Below, one piece after another: positions 17,605-25,715 of a stretch of DNA of 35,450 nucleotides. The notes beneath the pieces were generated by a model. It saw only the letters and a list, made by a program, of their open reading frames with translations, made no database searches and had not been told where the DNA came from. Source of the DNA: an uncultured Clostridia bacterium. Lineage in GTDB: Bacteria > Bacillota > Clostridia > Christensenellales > Borkfalkiaceae. The stretch spans positions 1 to 35,450 of the forward strand of contig CALVPW010000086.1 of assembly GCA_944354085.1 (NCBI GenBank), in the 5' to 3' direction. A program made the translations under genes and the position numbers. Every line of letters starts with the position of its first letter. Position 1 is the stretch's first letter.

Positions 17605-17641
17605 ACGCCGCCCGTCTGCCAGACAGACGGGCGGCGTTTTT
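17605..17641. terminator. Strong terminator between ilvD and the LysR gene
   Basis: A perfect 14-base stem (17605-17618 with 17624-17637), five-base loop, then five T on the plus strand. It ends the ilv operon; a CCTTTTA stretch on the other strand may let it also act on the convergent lysR message. Confidence 0.9.
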
Positions 17642-17651
17642 GCATCCCTTC

Positions 17652-18473
17652 TTAAAAATAGCGTTCCTCTTCGTCGCTGCGGCAGACGCGGTAGCTCAAA
17701 AGCTGCATCCGCGCAAAATCGAGAGGCGCGACCTCGGCGAACGTCCCTTCCGCAAGCTCTTTTTTGACGATCCCGCGCGGCAGGAAGGCGTAGCCGAGCC
17801 CCGCGGCGAGATAGCCCTTGACTTTGTTGGAATTGTCCACCTCGAAGGGAAATATGTGCCCCGCGGGGAAGATCTCCCTCAGGTACGCGCCGATCTCGGG
17901 CAAAGAGAAATTGCACATCGCAAAGGGCAGCGACGCGAGCTGGCTGCGCGCGACCCCGCCGCGGAAAGCGTTCTTGTCCGCCCGCGCCAACAGCACGAGC
18001 TCGTCGCGGGAAAAGGGCGTGCACGAATAGCCGACGCGCTTGACGCTCTGATACACGTACGCGACGTCCAAAAGCCCGTCGAAGAGCATCTCCAAAAGCC
18101 CCGCACTGTGCCCCAGCGTGACGCGGTAGCTGCTCCCCGCCGCGATGCCTTCGAAGATGCGGTCTTTGAGCGCGTCCTCGTACACGGCGTTGGTCGCGCC
18201 CAGCCTGATCTGCCTGACGCCCCCTTTGACGGCGGCGCGGCAAGCGTCCTCCATCTCCGTGATGCGGCGGGCGTATTCGTAAAAGATCTTCCCTTCGTCC
18301 GTGAGCGCGACGCTGCGCATCTCCCGCCGCAAAAGGCGTGCGCCCGCCTCCCGCTCGAGTTCGGCGATGCGGTTGGTGATGGTCGACTGCGCCACGAACA
18401 GCTGTTCCGCCACCCGCGTGAAATTTTTGAGTTTGACGAGCAACAAAAAGGTGCGCAAATTCTCGGTATTCAT
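17652..18473 (-). CDS. LysR-family transcriptional regulator, probable leuCDB regulator
   Basis: The 273-residue protein has the LysR winged helix at residues 1-60 (MNTENLRTFLLLVKLKNFTR, AEQLFVAQSTITNRIAELER, LLRREMRSVALTDEG), a linker helix, then a periplasmic-binding-protein-like effector domain (about 88-265: IRLGATNAVYEDAL, DGLLDVAYVYQ, GYLAAGLGYAFLPRGIV). It diverges from leuC and shares with it a palindromic promoter-operator at 18522-18559, so control of leuCDB plus autoregulation is the simplest reading. Its effector is unknown; a leucine-pathway metabolite such as an isopropylmalate is a guess from context. Slightly short for the family (usually about 290-310). Confidence 0.9.
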   Translation of the reverse strand: MNTENLRTFLLLVKLKNFTRVAEQLFVAQSTITNRIAELEREAGARLLRREMRSVALTDEGKIFYEYARRITEMEDACRAAVKGGVRQIRLGATNAVYEDALKDRIFEGIAAGSSYRVTLGHSAGLLEMLFDGLLDVAYVYQSVKRVGYSCTPFSRDELVLLARADKNAFRGGVARSQLASLPFAMCNFSLPEIGAYLREIFPAGHIFPFEVDNSNKVKGYLAAGLGYAFLPRGIVKKELAEGTFAEVAPLDFARMQLLSYRVCRSDEEERYF

Positions 18474-18521
18474 GATTTGATTTACAGATAGCCCCTATGT
18501 ATTTATTCGTTTTGCAAATGA

Positions 18522-18559
18522 TTGACGGCAGTATATCATATATGATATACTTTTGTCAA
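18522..18559. promoter_or_regulatory. Mirror-image overlapping promoters and palindromic operator, lysR/leuC
   Basis: Plus strand: TTGACG (18522-18527), 18 bases, TATACT (18546-18551), towards leuC. Minus strand: TTGACA (18559-18554), 18 bases, TATACT (18535-18530), towards lysR. A perfect 22-bp palindrome at 18530-18551 forms both -10 boxes and most of both spacers, with the outer TTGAC/GTCAA also symmetric. Its halves include GTAT and ATAC, as in LysR-type sites. Confidence 0.8.
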
Positions 18560-18582
18560 ACGAATTTTCAAGGAGACTGCAT

Positions 18583-19833
18583 ATGGGCATGACGATGACG
18601 CAAAAGATCCTCGCCGCACACGCGGGGCTCGACGCCGTCACGGCAGGACAGCTGATCGTTGCCGAGCTCGACATGGCGCTCGCGAACGATATCACCGCCC
18701 CCGTCGCCGTCAAGGAGATGGAAAAGGTGGGCGGGCACGTGCGTTACCGCGACCGCGTGGCGCTCGTGATGGATCACTTTACCCCGAACAAAGATATCAA
18801 GGCGGCGTGCCAGGTCAAATGCACGCGCGAATTCGCCCTGCGCGAGGGCGTGGAGAACTTTTTTGACGTGGGGCGCATGGGCATCGAACACGCCCTTCTG
18901 CCCGAGCAAGGGCTCGTGGGCGCGGGCGACTGCGTGATCGGCGCCGACAGTCACACCTGCACGTACGGCGCGCTCGGCGCCTTTTCGACGGGCGTGGGCT
19001 CCACCGACCTTGCCGCAGGCATGATGACGGGACAATGCTGGTTCAAAGTGCCCGCCGCCATCCGCTTCGTGCTCAAAGGCGCGCTCCCCGCCTATGTGAC
19101 GGGGAAGGACCTCATCCTCCATATCATCGGCACGATCGGCGTGGACGGCGCCCTGTACAAGAGCATGGAATTCACGGGCGAAGGCGTCGCCTCCCTCTCG
19201 ATGGACGACCGCTTCACCGTATGCAACATGGCGATCGAGGCGGGCGCGAAAAACGGCATCTTCCCCGTGGACGACAAGACGCTCGCCTATATGCAAGGCA
19301 GGTTCCGCCGCCCCGTCCGCATCTTCGAAGCGGACGCGGACGCCGTGTACGAAAAGACGATCGAGATCGATCTTTCCGCGCTTCGTCCCACCGTCGCCTT
19401 CCCCCATCTGCCCGAGAACACCAAAACGCAATGGGAGGATATCCCCATCGATCAGGTCGTCATCGGCTCGTGCACCAACGGGCGCATCTCCGACCTGCGG
19501 CAGGCAGCCGAGATCTTAAAAGGCAGGACTATCGCCAAAAACGTGCGCTGCATCGTCATCCCCGCCACGCAGGAAGTGTATTTGCAGGCGGTGAAAGAAG
19601 GGCTCGCGGAGATCTTCGTCCGCGCGGGCGCCGTCTTCTCCACCCCCACCTGTGGGCCTTGCTTGGGCGGGCACATGGGGATCCTTGCAGACCACGAACG
19701 CTGCGTCTCCACCACCAACCGCAACTTTGTGGGACGCATGGGCCACGTGACGAGCGAGATCTATCTCGCCTCCCCCTACACCGCGGCGGCGAGCGCCGTC
19801 CTCGGCAAGCTGGCAACGGCAAAGGAGCTCTGA
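18583..19833 (+). CDS. leuC: 3-isopropylmalate dehydratase large subunit
   Basis: Fe-S subunit of isopropylmalate isomerase, which interconverts 2- and 3-isopropylmalate in leucine synthesis. The 416-residue protein matches the shorter LeuC/homoaconitase-like type. It shows GADSHTCTYGALGAFSTGVG, the cluster cysteine in VIGSCTNGRISDLRQAA, and the CxxC pair in TPTCGPCLGGHMGIL. The ATG at 18583 with AAGGAG seven bases upstream is chosen; the frame is open to a TTG at 18553 but that is inside the promoter. First gene of leuC-leuD-leuB; leuD begins one base after its stop. Confidence 0.97.
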   Translation: MGMTMTQKILAAHAGLDAVTAGQLIVAELDMALANDITAPVAVKEMEKVGGHVRYRDRVALVMDHFTPNKDIKAACQVKCTREFALREGVENFFDVGRMGIEHALLPEQGLVGAGDCVIGADSHTCTYGALGAFSTGVGSTDLAAGMMTGQCWFKVPAAIRFVLKGALPAYVTGKDLILHIIGTIGVDGALYKSMEFTGEGVASLSMDDRFTVCNMAIEAGAKNGIFPVDDKTLAYMQGRFRRPVRIFEADADAVYEKTIEIDLSALRPTVAFPHLPENTKTQWEDIPIDQVVIGSCTNGRISDLRQAAEILKGRTIAKNVRCIVIPATQEVYLQAVKEGLAEIFVRAGAVFSTPTCGPCLGGHMGILADHERCVSTTNRNFVGRMGHVTSEIYLASPYTAAASAVLGKLATAKEL

Positions 19834-19834
19834 T

Positions 19835-20314
19835 ATGACCGTAAAAGGAAAGGTACATAAATTCGGGAACGACGTGGATACCGACGTCATCATCCCCGCA
19901 CGCTATCTGAACACCTCCTCGGCAGAGGAACTCGCCGCGCACTGCATGGAAGATATCGATCCCGATTTCGTCAAAAAGGTGCAAACGGGCGACATCATCG
20001 TGGCGGAGGACAACTTCGGCTGCGGCTCCTCACGCGAGCACGCCCCCATCGCCATCAAAGCGAGCGGCGTTTCGCTCGTGATCGCGAACACCTTTGCGCG
20101 CATCTTTTACCGCAACGCCATCAACATCGGGCTGCCCATCCTCGAATGCCCCGAGGCGGTCAAAAACATCCGCGCGGGCGACGTGGTCTCCTGCGATCTT
20201 TCCAAGGGCGTCATCGTCAACGAGACAACGGGCAAGCAGTTCACCGCGCAGCCCTTCCCGCCCTTTATCCAAAACATCATCGACAAAGGCGGACTGTTGA
20301 AGTCGCTCGCCTGA
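19835..20314 (+). CDS. leuD: 3-isopropylmalate dehydratase small subunit
   Basis: Swivel-domain subunit that completes the isopropylmalate isomerase active site with LeuC. The 159-residue protein contains the family marks FGNDVDTDVIIPARYL at the N-terminus, NFGCGSSREHAPIAIKASG (substrate-recognition loop, about residues 66-84) and FYRNAINIGLPILECPEA. The short length fits the archaeal-type LeuD that pairs with the LeuC type here. It begins one base after leuC and is followed by leuB after 15 bases. Confidence 0.97.
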   Translation: MTVKGKVHKFGNDVDTDVIIPARYLNTSSAEELAAHCMEDIDPDFVKKVQTGDIIVAEDNFGCGSSREHAPIAIKASGVSLVIANTFARIFYRNAINIGLPILECPEAVKNIRAGDVVSCDLSKGVIVNETTGKQFTAQPFPPFIQNIIDKGGLLKSLA

Positions 20315-20329
20315 TCAGGAGAAACCATC

Positions 20330-21418
20330 ATGAAAAAACACATCGCCGTTCTGGCAGGCGACGGCATCGGCCCCGAGATCACCGACGGCGCCATCGCCGT
20401 ATTGCAAAAAGTCGCCCGCGTATACGGGCACGAATTCACCTTTGAACACCTCCCCATCGGCATCTGCGCGCTCGAAGAGACGGGAGAGCCCCTCCCCGCG
20501 CATACCGTGGAGCGCTGCCTCGCCTCCGACAGCGTGCTGTTGGGCGCCGTGGGCGGCGCGGTGGGCGATAAGCGCATCCTCGCCCTCCCCGCCGAAAAGC
20601 GCCCCGAGGCGGGGCTGCTCGCCATCCGCAAGGCGCTCGGCTTGTATTCGAACATCCGCCCCGCCAAATTGTGGAAGGCGCTTGCCGACGCATCCCCGCT
20701 CAAACGCGAGCTCGTGGAGGGCGGGATCGAGATCGTCGTCGTCCGCGAACTGACGGGCGGCATCTACTTCGGCGAACGCGGCACGGGGCAGGACGCCGCG
20801 CTGGGCGCGACCGCGTGGGATACCGAAAAATATTCCGAAAAAGAGGTCGAACGCATCACGCGCATCGCCTGCGAACTTGCGATGAAGCGCACGAAGCGGG
20901 TGATCTCCGTCGATAAGGCGAACGTGCTCGAAAGCTCGCGCCTGTGGCGCAGGACGGTGCACGCCTATGCCGAAGCGCACTTCCCCGAAGTCACCGTCAC
21001 GGACATGCTCGTGGACAACGCGGCGATGCAGATCGTAAAAGATCCCGCGCAGTTCGACGTTCTGCTCACTTCCAACATGTTCGGCGACATCCTCTCCGAC
21101 GAAGCCGCGCAGGTGACGGGCTCCATCGGCATGCTCGCCTCCTCCTCGCTCGGGGATTCGACGCGCGGCTTGTACGAACCCATCCACGGCTCCGCGCCCG
21201 ACATCGCGGGGCAGGACAAAGCCAACCCCATCGCCACCATCCTCTCGGCGGCGATGATGCTCCGCGACTCCTTCTCCCTCCCGCAGGCGTGCGCCGCGGT
21301 GGAACGCGCCGTTGCCGAAGTGCTGGACGAGGGCTACCGCACGGCGGATATCGCCGCCGCGGGGACGAAATGCATCGGCTGCCGCGAGATGGCGCGGCGC
21401 ATCGCCGAAAAAATATAA
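20330..21418 (+). CDS. leuB: 3-isopropylmalate dehydrogenase
   Basis: NAD-dependent oxidative decarboxylation of 3-isopropylmalate to 2-oxoisocaproate. The 362-residue protein has GDGIGPEITDGAIAVLQK at the N-terminus, the substrate-binding stretch LGLYSNIRPAKLW, ELTGGIYFGERG, the catalytic Lys and Tyr region (VISVDKANVLESSRLWR), DMLVDNAAMQIVKDP with the metal-binding Asp, and the nucleotide loop HGSAPDIAGQDKANPIATI. LeuB rather than isocitrate or tartrate dehydrogenase is supported by leuCD immediately upstream and by the loop sequence. Ribosome site AGGAGAAACC. Confidence 0.97.
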   Translation: MKKHIAVLAGDGIGPEITDGAIAVLQKVARVYGHEFTFEHLPIGICALEETGEPLPAHTVERCLASDSVLLGAVGGAVGDKRILALPAEKRPEAGLLAIRKALGLYSNIRPAKLWKALADASPLKRELVEGGIEIVVVRELTGGIYFGERGTGQDAALGATAWDTEKYSEKEVERITRIACELAMKRTKRVISVDKANVLESSRLWRRTVHAYAEAHFPEVTVTDMLVDNAAMQIVKDPAQFDVLLTSNMFGDILSDEAAQVTGSIGMLASSSLGDSTRGLYEPIHGSAPDIAGQDKANPIATILSAAMMLRDSFSLPQACAAVERAVAEVLDEGYRTADIAAAGTKCIGCREMARRIAEKI

Positions 21419-21440
21419 AACGGGCGCCGCCCGTTTTTTT
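21417..21440 (+). terminator. Intrinsic terminator after leuB
   Basis: AAAACGGGC/GCCCGTTTT stem (21417-21425 with 21429-21437), three-base loop, T-run to 21440. It overlaps the last base pairs of the leuB stop. Confidence 0.85.
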
Positions 21441-21467
21441 ATGCGCGCAGCCTGTACGCGTTTCCCG

Positions 21468-21496
21468 TTGACAGCGCGCCCCTTTCGCGGTATAAT
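21468..21496 (+). promoter_or_regulatory. Promoter of the YggS-family gene
   Basis: TTGACA (21468-21473), 17-base spacer, TATAAT (21491-21496): a perfect consensus pair. Transcription from about 21503, 22 bases before the ATG. Confidence 0.85.
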
Positions 21497-21524
21497 AAGA
21501 GAAAACAGACTGTAAGGGCAGACC

Positions 21525-22202
21525 ATGAGCATCGCGCAGAACGTAAAAAGCTATTTGCAGGCGATCGCGGGCGGGAATTGCTTCGGCGAACCCGTCACGC
21601 TCGTTGCCGCCACCAAAACGCGCACGCCCGAAGAGATCAACGAGGCGATCGCGGCGGGCATCACCGATATCGGCGAGAACAAAGTGCAGGAATTCCGCGA
21701 CAAATTCGACCTTATAAAGGGCGGGAACCGCCACTTTATCGGGCATTTGCAGACGAACAAGATCAAATATCTCGTGGGGAAGACCTACCTTTTGCAGTCG
21801 CTCGACCGCGACGAGCTCGCCGAAGAGCTCTCCAAACGCTGCGTGCGCGCGAACGTCACGCAGGATGTGCTCATCGAAGTCAACATCGGCTGCGAAGAGA
21901 GCAAGAGCGGCTATCCCTTGGAAGCGGCGTGGGCGGCGTACGAGCGTATCCGCCGCACAAACGGGCTGCGCGTGCGCGGCTTTATGGCGATGCTCCCCCT
22001 GGCGGGCGACGACGCCGCAAAGGCAACGCTCGTCGACGAAATGCGCGCCCTGTTTGACCGCGCCCGCCGCGAAGACGAAAATATCCGCTTTCTTTCGATG
22101 GGCATGAGCGGCGATTGGGAGCTCTGCCTCGGACATGGCGCCAACATGATCCGTCTCGGGACGGCGCTCTTTGGCGAGCGCCATGCTCCCGCCTTTGCCT
22201 GA
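21525..22202 (+). CDS. YggS/PLPBP-family pyridoxal phosphate homeostasis protein
   Basis: Single-domain PLP-binding protein with an alanine-racemase-like barrel and no known enzyme activity; the family affects PLP and amino/keto acid balance. The 225-residue protein has the PLP lysine in VAATKTRTPEEI (Lys31), IGENKVQEFRDKF, HFIGHLQTNKIKYL, VLIEVNIGCEESKSG, RGFMAMLPL, and the phosphate-binding LSMGMSGDWELCLGHGANMIRLGTALFG. In other Firmicutes it often lies near sepF and cell-division genes; here it follows the leucine operon with its own strong promoter. A branched-chain amino acid link is suggested by known yggS mutant phenotypes and location, but not shown. Confidence 0.94.
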   Translation: MSIAQNVKSYLQAIAGGNCFGEPVTLVAATKTRTPEEINEAIAAGITDIGENKVQEFRDKFDLIKGGNRHFIGHLQTNKIKYLVGKTYLLQSLDRDELAEELSKRCVRANVTQDVLIEVNIGCEESKSGYPLEAAWAAYERIRRTNGLRVRGFMAMLPLAGDDAAKATLVDEMRALFDRARREDENIRFLSMGMSGDWELCLGHGANMIRLGTALFGERHAPAFA

Positions 22203-22244
22203 CGCGCACAAAATCGCGCCGCGGCGCACATACTGAGGAAGAAC

Positions 22245-23138
22245 ATGCCATCTGCGATCACACATGCACTCGTTGCGGAGGAGGCGGCAAAGCGCCTCCC
22301 TTCCCGTTTGAAAACACTGTTCGACGAATATCCCGCAGTGTGTTTTTTGGGCGCGCAGGGACCCGATCCCTTCTTTTTTGCGACCGCCTCCAAGGAGGGG
22401 CAGAACTTTGGGAAATTTTTGCACCGCAGCCATATTTACGAGACGTTCTGCCTGTTCGTGCAATACCTGAAAAAGCTGCCCGACGACAAAGCGCGCGTCG
22501 TTTTGGCGTACTGTCTGGGATACGTGGCGCACCACTGTACCGACGTGGCGTTCCACCCCTTCGTATATCGCTTTATCGAGCAGAACAAGCTGCACCAACG
22601 GGCGCACCAGCGCATCGAAAACGACTGGGACGTATACTTTGCCAGAAAGCTGCGGGCAAGAGAGGTGGAATTTTACCCCTTTCCCGCCCTTCCCCCGCTC
22701 GAAGACGACGTAAAACCGCTTTGGAAATACGTTTCGGCAGAGCTCGGAAAGATCGTCCCCCACGGGACGCTGAAAAGCGCGCTCATCGGCTTTGAAAAAT
22801 ATCTGCACATCCTGCACAAACACTGTTACCGCACCCAACGGCGCTGGGCGCGCTTCGATAAGCTCTTCCGCCTGCACGCGCTCTCCTATTTTTACCCCGC
22901 GCGCGATCCCATGCCCGACGTGCTCTTCGGCGAGGCGTTCGAGGCGGCGGCGAACGGCGACGGGCTCCCGCCCGTACACACCGCAGACGAACTCTTTGAA
23001 CGCGCCGTGAGCACGAGCGTGTACCGCATGCTGCTGCTTGCCGACGCCGTGGGCGGCGCGACCCTCCCGCGCGAACAGTTCGACCGCCACTTCCTGACGG
23101 GGGAACACGTGACGGAAGGGATGAACGACAAAGAATAA
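22245..23138 (+). CDS. Zinc-dependent phospholipase C-like protein
   Basis: A 297-residue protein resembling the Zn_dep_PLPC family (Pfam PF00882). Candidate metal ligands are in order: AITHALVAEE (His near residue 7), GAQGPDPFFF (Asp), FLHRSHIYETF (His) and LGYVAHHCTDVAFHPFVY (His-His-x-x-Asp, His). No signal peptide or membrane segment is apparent, so unlike secreted clostridial alpha-toxin it is probably intracellular; that toxin's C-terminal C2-like domain is absent. It follows the YggS-family gene by 42 bases with the ribosome site GAGGAAGAAC, and probably shares its transcript. Substrate is unknown. Confidence 0.85.
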   Translation: MPSAITHALVAEEAAKRLPSRLKTLFDEYPAVCFLGAQGPDPFFFATASKEGQNFGKFLHRSHIYETFCLFVQYLKKLPDDKARVVLAYCLGYVAHHCTDVAFHPFVYRFIEQNKLHQRAHQRIENDWDVYFARKLRAREVEFYPFPALPPLEDDVKPLWKYVSAELGKIVPHGTLKSALIGFEKYLHILHKHCYRTQRRWARFDKLFRLHALSYFYPARDPMPDVLFGEAFEAAANGDGLPPVHTADELFERAVSTSVYRMLLLADAVGGATLPREQFDRHFLTGEHVTEGMNDKE

Positions 23139-23160
23139 AACCGCCCGAAGGCGGTTTTTT
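23137..23160. terminator. Bidirectional terminator between phospholipase-like gene and queH
   Basis: Nine-base stem AAAACCGCC/GGCGGTTTT (23137-23145 with 23150-23158), loop CGAA, six T on the plus side and four on the minus side. It serves two convergent units. Confidence 0.85.
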
Positions 23161-23761
23161 ATTTTTGTTCCGACGGGCGCATCGAATAGACGCAGCCGCA
23201 GTAATTTTGGCGGTACAGCCCGAACGCTTTGGAGAGCTCCAGTGAATGCTGATATCCGCCCCGTTTTTTGAAGTCGCTCGGCAGATAGCGTACACCCGTC
23301 TCTCGGGCGATTTCGGCGCCGATGCGGTTGATGCGTTCGGCGTCCTTTAAGGGCGAGAGGGTGAGCGTGGTGGCGAACGCGTCGTACCCGAGCCGCTTTG
23401 CCGCCAGCGCGGTGTGCGTGAGGCGGAGGCGGAAACACCGCGTACAGCGCGCGCCGCCCTCGGCTTCCGCTTCGTATCCCGCGGCGACGGCGGCGAAATC
23501 TTCGGGCGAGTAGGAACACGCCTCGACCGTCGCCCAGCCCGTCTCGCGCACGAGGCGCAGCAGCTCCTCTTCGCGTTTGGCGTACTCCGCCGCGTCCGAA
23601 AGATTGGGGTTATAAAAGTACACGCCCAGCTGCATTTTGCCGAAAAGTTCGCTCAGACAGTGCGACGCGCACGGCGCGCAGCACGCCTGCAAGAGGAGTT
23701 TTCCCCCACCCATGTCCGCGAGCATGCGCTGCATCTCGGCATCGTAGTTGATCTTGTTCAT
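23159..23761 (-). CDS. queH: Epoxyqueuosine reductase QueH
   Basis: Last step of queuosine synthesis: reduces epoxyqueuosine in tRNA; QueH is the alternative to cobalamin-dependent QueG. The 200-residue protein has LLLQACCAPCASHCL (vicinal cysteines plus CxxC), the YFYNPNLSDAAEYAKR stretch, a CTRCFRLRL pair in the middle, ATTLTLSPLKDAERIN, and the C-terminal QNYCGCVYSMRP. These cysteines are those expected to bind the Fe-S and metal centres. The start at 23761 overlaps the leuA stop as ATGA, so the two are translationally coupled; the frame continues further upstream but inside leuA. Its stop lies in the shared terminator. Confidence 0.94.
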   Translation of the reverse strand: MNKINYDAEMQRMLADMGGGKLLLQACCAPCASHCLSELFGKMQLGVYFYNPNLSDAAEYAKREEELLRLVRETGWATVEACSYSPEDFAAVAAGYEAEAEGGARCTRCFRLRLTHTALAAKRLGYDAFATTLTLSPLKDAERINRIGAEIARETGVRYLPSDFKKRGGYQHSLELSKAFGLYRQNYCGCVYSMRPSEQK

Positions 23762-25413
23762 GCGTCCAAAAGGTTGTTGAGCGCCGAGACGAGCGCCTGT
23801 ACCGCCGCCCGCGTGATATCCGAATTTTCGCCCGCGCCCCAGAAGATATGCTCGCGGCACTCCACGCCGAGGTAGCTGATCGCCTGCGCGAACGAGCCAG
23901 ACGAGAGCGCGTGCTGCTCGTATCCCGTGAGATTATACTGCACGCCGAAATGCTTTTTTAAGGCGTTGGAGACGGCGTCCAGCCGTCCGTTGCCCGTCGC
24001 CTCGACCACGGTGCGCTTTGCGCCCTCTTTGATCTCCACGATCGCCGTGATGCCGTTCTCCTGTTTGTAGTGCACCTCGCCCAGGTCGAAATGCGCGCGC
24101 GGCGTTAAAAACCGCTTGCCGAACACCTCGAAGATCTCGGGCGCTTTGAGCTCGCGGTGCTCCACGTCGGAAACGTGTTTGACGGCGTAGCCCACCGCCT
24201 CCTTCATGCGGACGGGAAGTTTGATGCCGTACGCGTGTTCGAGGACGTACCCGACGCCCCCCTTGCCCGATTGGGAATTGATACGAATGACGTCGGAATC
24301 GTATTCCCTGCCCACGTCCTTGGGGTCGATGGGAAGATAGGGAACGTCCCATACGGTGCGCCCCGTTTCCTCGCGGAATTTCATGCCCTTGGCGATAGCG
24401 TCCTGATGCGAGCCCGAGAACGCCGCGAACACCAGCTCGCCCGCATACGGCTGACGGGGCGAGATGAGCATGCCCGTATACGTCTGATAGAGCGCCGCCA
24501 CATAGGGCATGTTGGAAAAATCCAGCGCGGGATCGACGCCCTGCGAATACATGTTCATCGCAAGCGTGACCACGTCGCAGTTACCCGTGCGCTCCCCGTT
24601 GCCGAACAGCGTGCCTTCCACGCGGTCTGCGCCCGCCAAAAGCCCGAACTCCGCCGTGGCGACGCCCGTGCCGCGGTCGTTGTGCGGGTGCAGGGAGATG
24701 ACGACGTTCTCGCGGTATTTTAAGTGCTTGTGCATGTATTCGATCTGCTGCGCGTAGACGTGCGGCATGGCGTTTTCCACGGTGGCGGGCAGGTTGATGA
24801 TCGCCTTTCTGTCCTTTGTGGGCTGCCATACGTCGAGCACCGCGTTGCACACTTCGAGCGCGTATTCGGGCTCGGTGCCCGTAAAACTCTCGGGCGAGTA
24901 CTCAAAGCGGTACTTCTCCCCCGCCTCGTCGGTGAGCGTCTTCAAAAGGCGCGCGCCGTCGACGGCGATCTTTTTGATCGCCTCCTTATCCTTGCGGAAG
25001 ACCTGCTCGCGCTGGGCGACGGAAGTGGAATTGTACACATGCACGATGACGTTTTTTGCGCCGCGGATGGCTTCGAACGTCTTTTTGATGATATGTTCGC
25101 GCGCCTGCGTGAGCACCTGGATGGTCACGTCGGCGGGGATGAGGTTGCGGTCGATGAGCGCGCGCAGAAAGTCGTACTCCGTTTCGCTCGCGGCGGGAAA
25201 TCCCACCTCGATCTCCTTGAAGCCGATCTCCACCAACAGGTTGAAAAATTCGATCTTGGTCTCCAACCCCATGGGCTCGATGAGCGCCTGATTGCCGTCG
25301 CGCAGGTCCACGCTGCACCACACGGGCGCGCGTTCCACCATGCTCTTTTTCGCCCAATCCATGCACGCCTCGGGCGGCAGGATAAACTGTTTGCAATACT
25401 TTTTCACGTCCAT
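23758..25413 (-). CDS. leuA: 2-isopropylmalate synthase (LeuA, yeast/actinobacterial type)
   Basis: Condenses acetyl-CoA and 2-oxoisovalerate, the first step unique to leucine. The 551-residue protein shows VDLRDGNQALIEPM (catalytic Arg and metal Asp), GFPAASETEYDFLRAL, ISLHPHNDRGTGVAT (metal-binding HxH), GTLFGNGERTGNCDVVTLAMN, and a C-terminal regulatory dimer domain from about residue 420. The sequence style (FILPPEACMDWAKKS start, FAAFSGSHQDAI) fits the longer LeuA class of TIGR00970 rather than the enteric one. The ATG at 25413 with AAAGAGG upstream is chosen; the frame reaches 25503 but that lies in the T-box. A leucine T-box controls it; queH overlaps its end. Confidence 0.97.
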   Translation of the reverse strand: MDVKKYCKQFILPPEACMDWAKKSMVERAPVWCSVDLRDGNQALIEPMGLETKIEFFNLLVEIGFKEIEVGFPAASETEYDFLRALIDRNLIPADVTIQVLTQAREHIIKKTFEAIRGAKNVIVHVYNSTSVAQREQVFRKDKEAIKKIAVDGARLLKTLTDEAGEKYRFEYSPESFTGTEPEYALEVCNAVLDVWQPTKDRKAIINLPATVENAMPHVYAQQIEYMHKHLKYRENVVISLHPHNDRGTGVATAEFGLLAGADRVEGTLFGNGERTGNCDVVTLAMNMYSQGVDPALDFSNMPYVAALYQTYTGMLISPRQPYAGELVFAAFSGSHQDAIAKGMKFREETGRTVWDVPYLPIDPKDVGREYDSDVIRINSQSGKGGVGYVLEHAYGIKLPVRMKEAVGYAVKHVSDVEHRELKAPEIFEVFGKRFLTPRAHFDLGEVHYKQENGITAIVEIKEGAKRTVVEATGNGRLDAVSNALKKHFGVQYNLTGYEQHALSSGSFAQAISYLGVECREHIFWGAGENSDITRAAVQALVSALNNLLDA

Positions 25414-25454
25414 ATCCGTTACCTCTTTGATGTTTTCCCCTCTTTGCGCGGGTA

Positions 25455-25709
25455 CAAAAAAGCGTCTCCTTCCATGAAAGAGACGCTTTGCGCGCGGTAC
25501 CACTCTTGTTGCGGGACGACGCCCGCCGCTTTACGGGCACGATCATGCCCTTCCCCTATAACGGCGGGACGCCGTTCTTCCTTACTCGTGTTCGGGAAGA
25601 CCGCTCCGCGGTGAGTTCGCTCCCGCCCCGCTGCCGCCTCGCACCGAACGGCGGCTCTCTGTAAGCCGAAGGACTTGGAAGGTACTGTTCCGCTTCACAG
25701 CGTTATCTT
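25455..25709 (-). promoter_or_regulatory. Leucine T-box riboswitch upstream of leuA
   Basis: The minus-strand leader contains the canonical T-box AAGAGTGGTACCGCG (25507-25493), Stem I features (ACAGTACC, CAGAGAG, GGTGCGAGGCGG) and a terminator AGCGTCTC/GAGACGCT followed by six T (25455-25490). The specifier is read as CTC (Leu) at 25615-25613, after GAA and before A. The UGGU bulge would pair with an ACCA tRNA end, which suits tRNA-Leu. A one-base shift (TCA, Ser) fits neither the bulge nor leuA. Uncharged tRNA-Leu should permit readthrough. Confidence 0.92.
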
Positions 25710-25715
25710 GTTTTC

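Noticed and set aside
21066..23519. 817-codon minus-strand open frame across leuB, the YggS gene and the phospholipase-like gene
   Set aside because: It runs against three well-supported genes and two terminators and its translation is low-complexity and Arg-rich, as expected of a shadow in GC-rich DNA.
25612..25616. Serine (TCA) reading of the T-box specifier
   Set aside because: The UGGU bulge calls for an A discriminator, which suits tRNA-Leu and not tRNA-Ser, and the downstream gene is leuA. CTC followed by A fits better.
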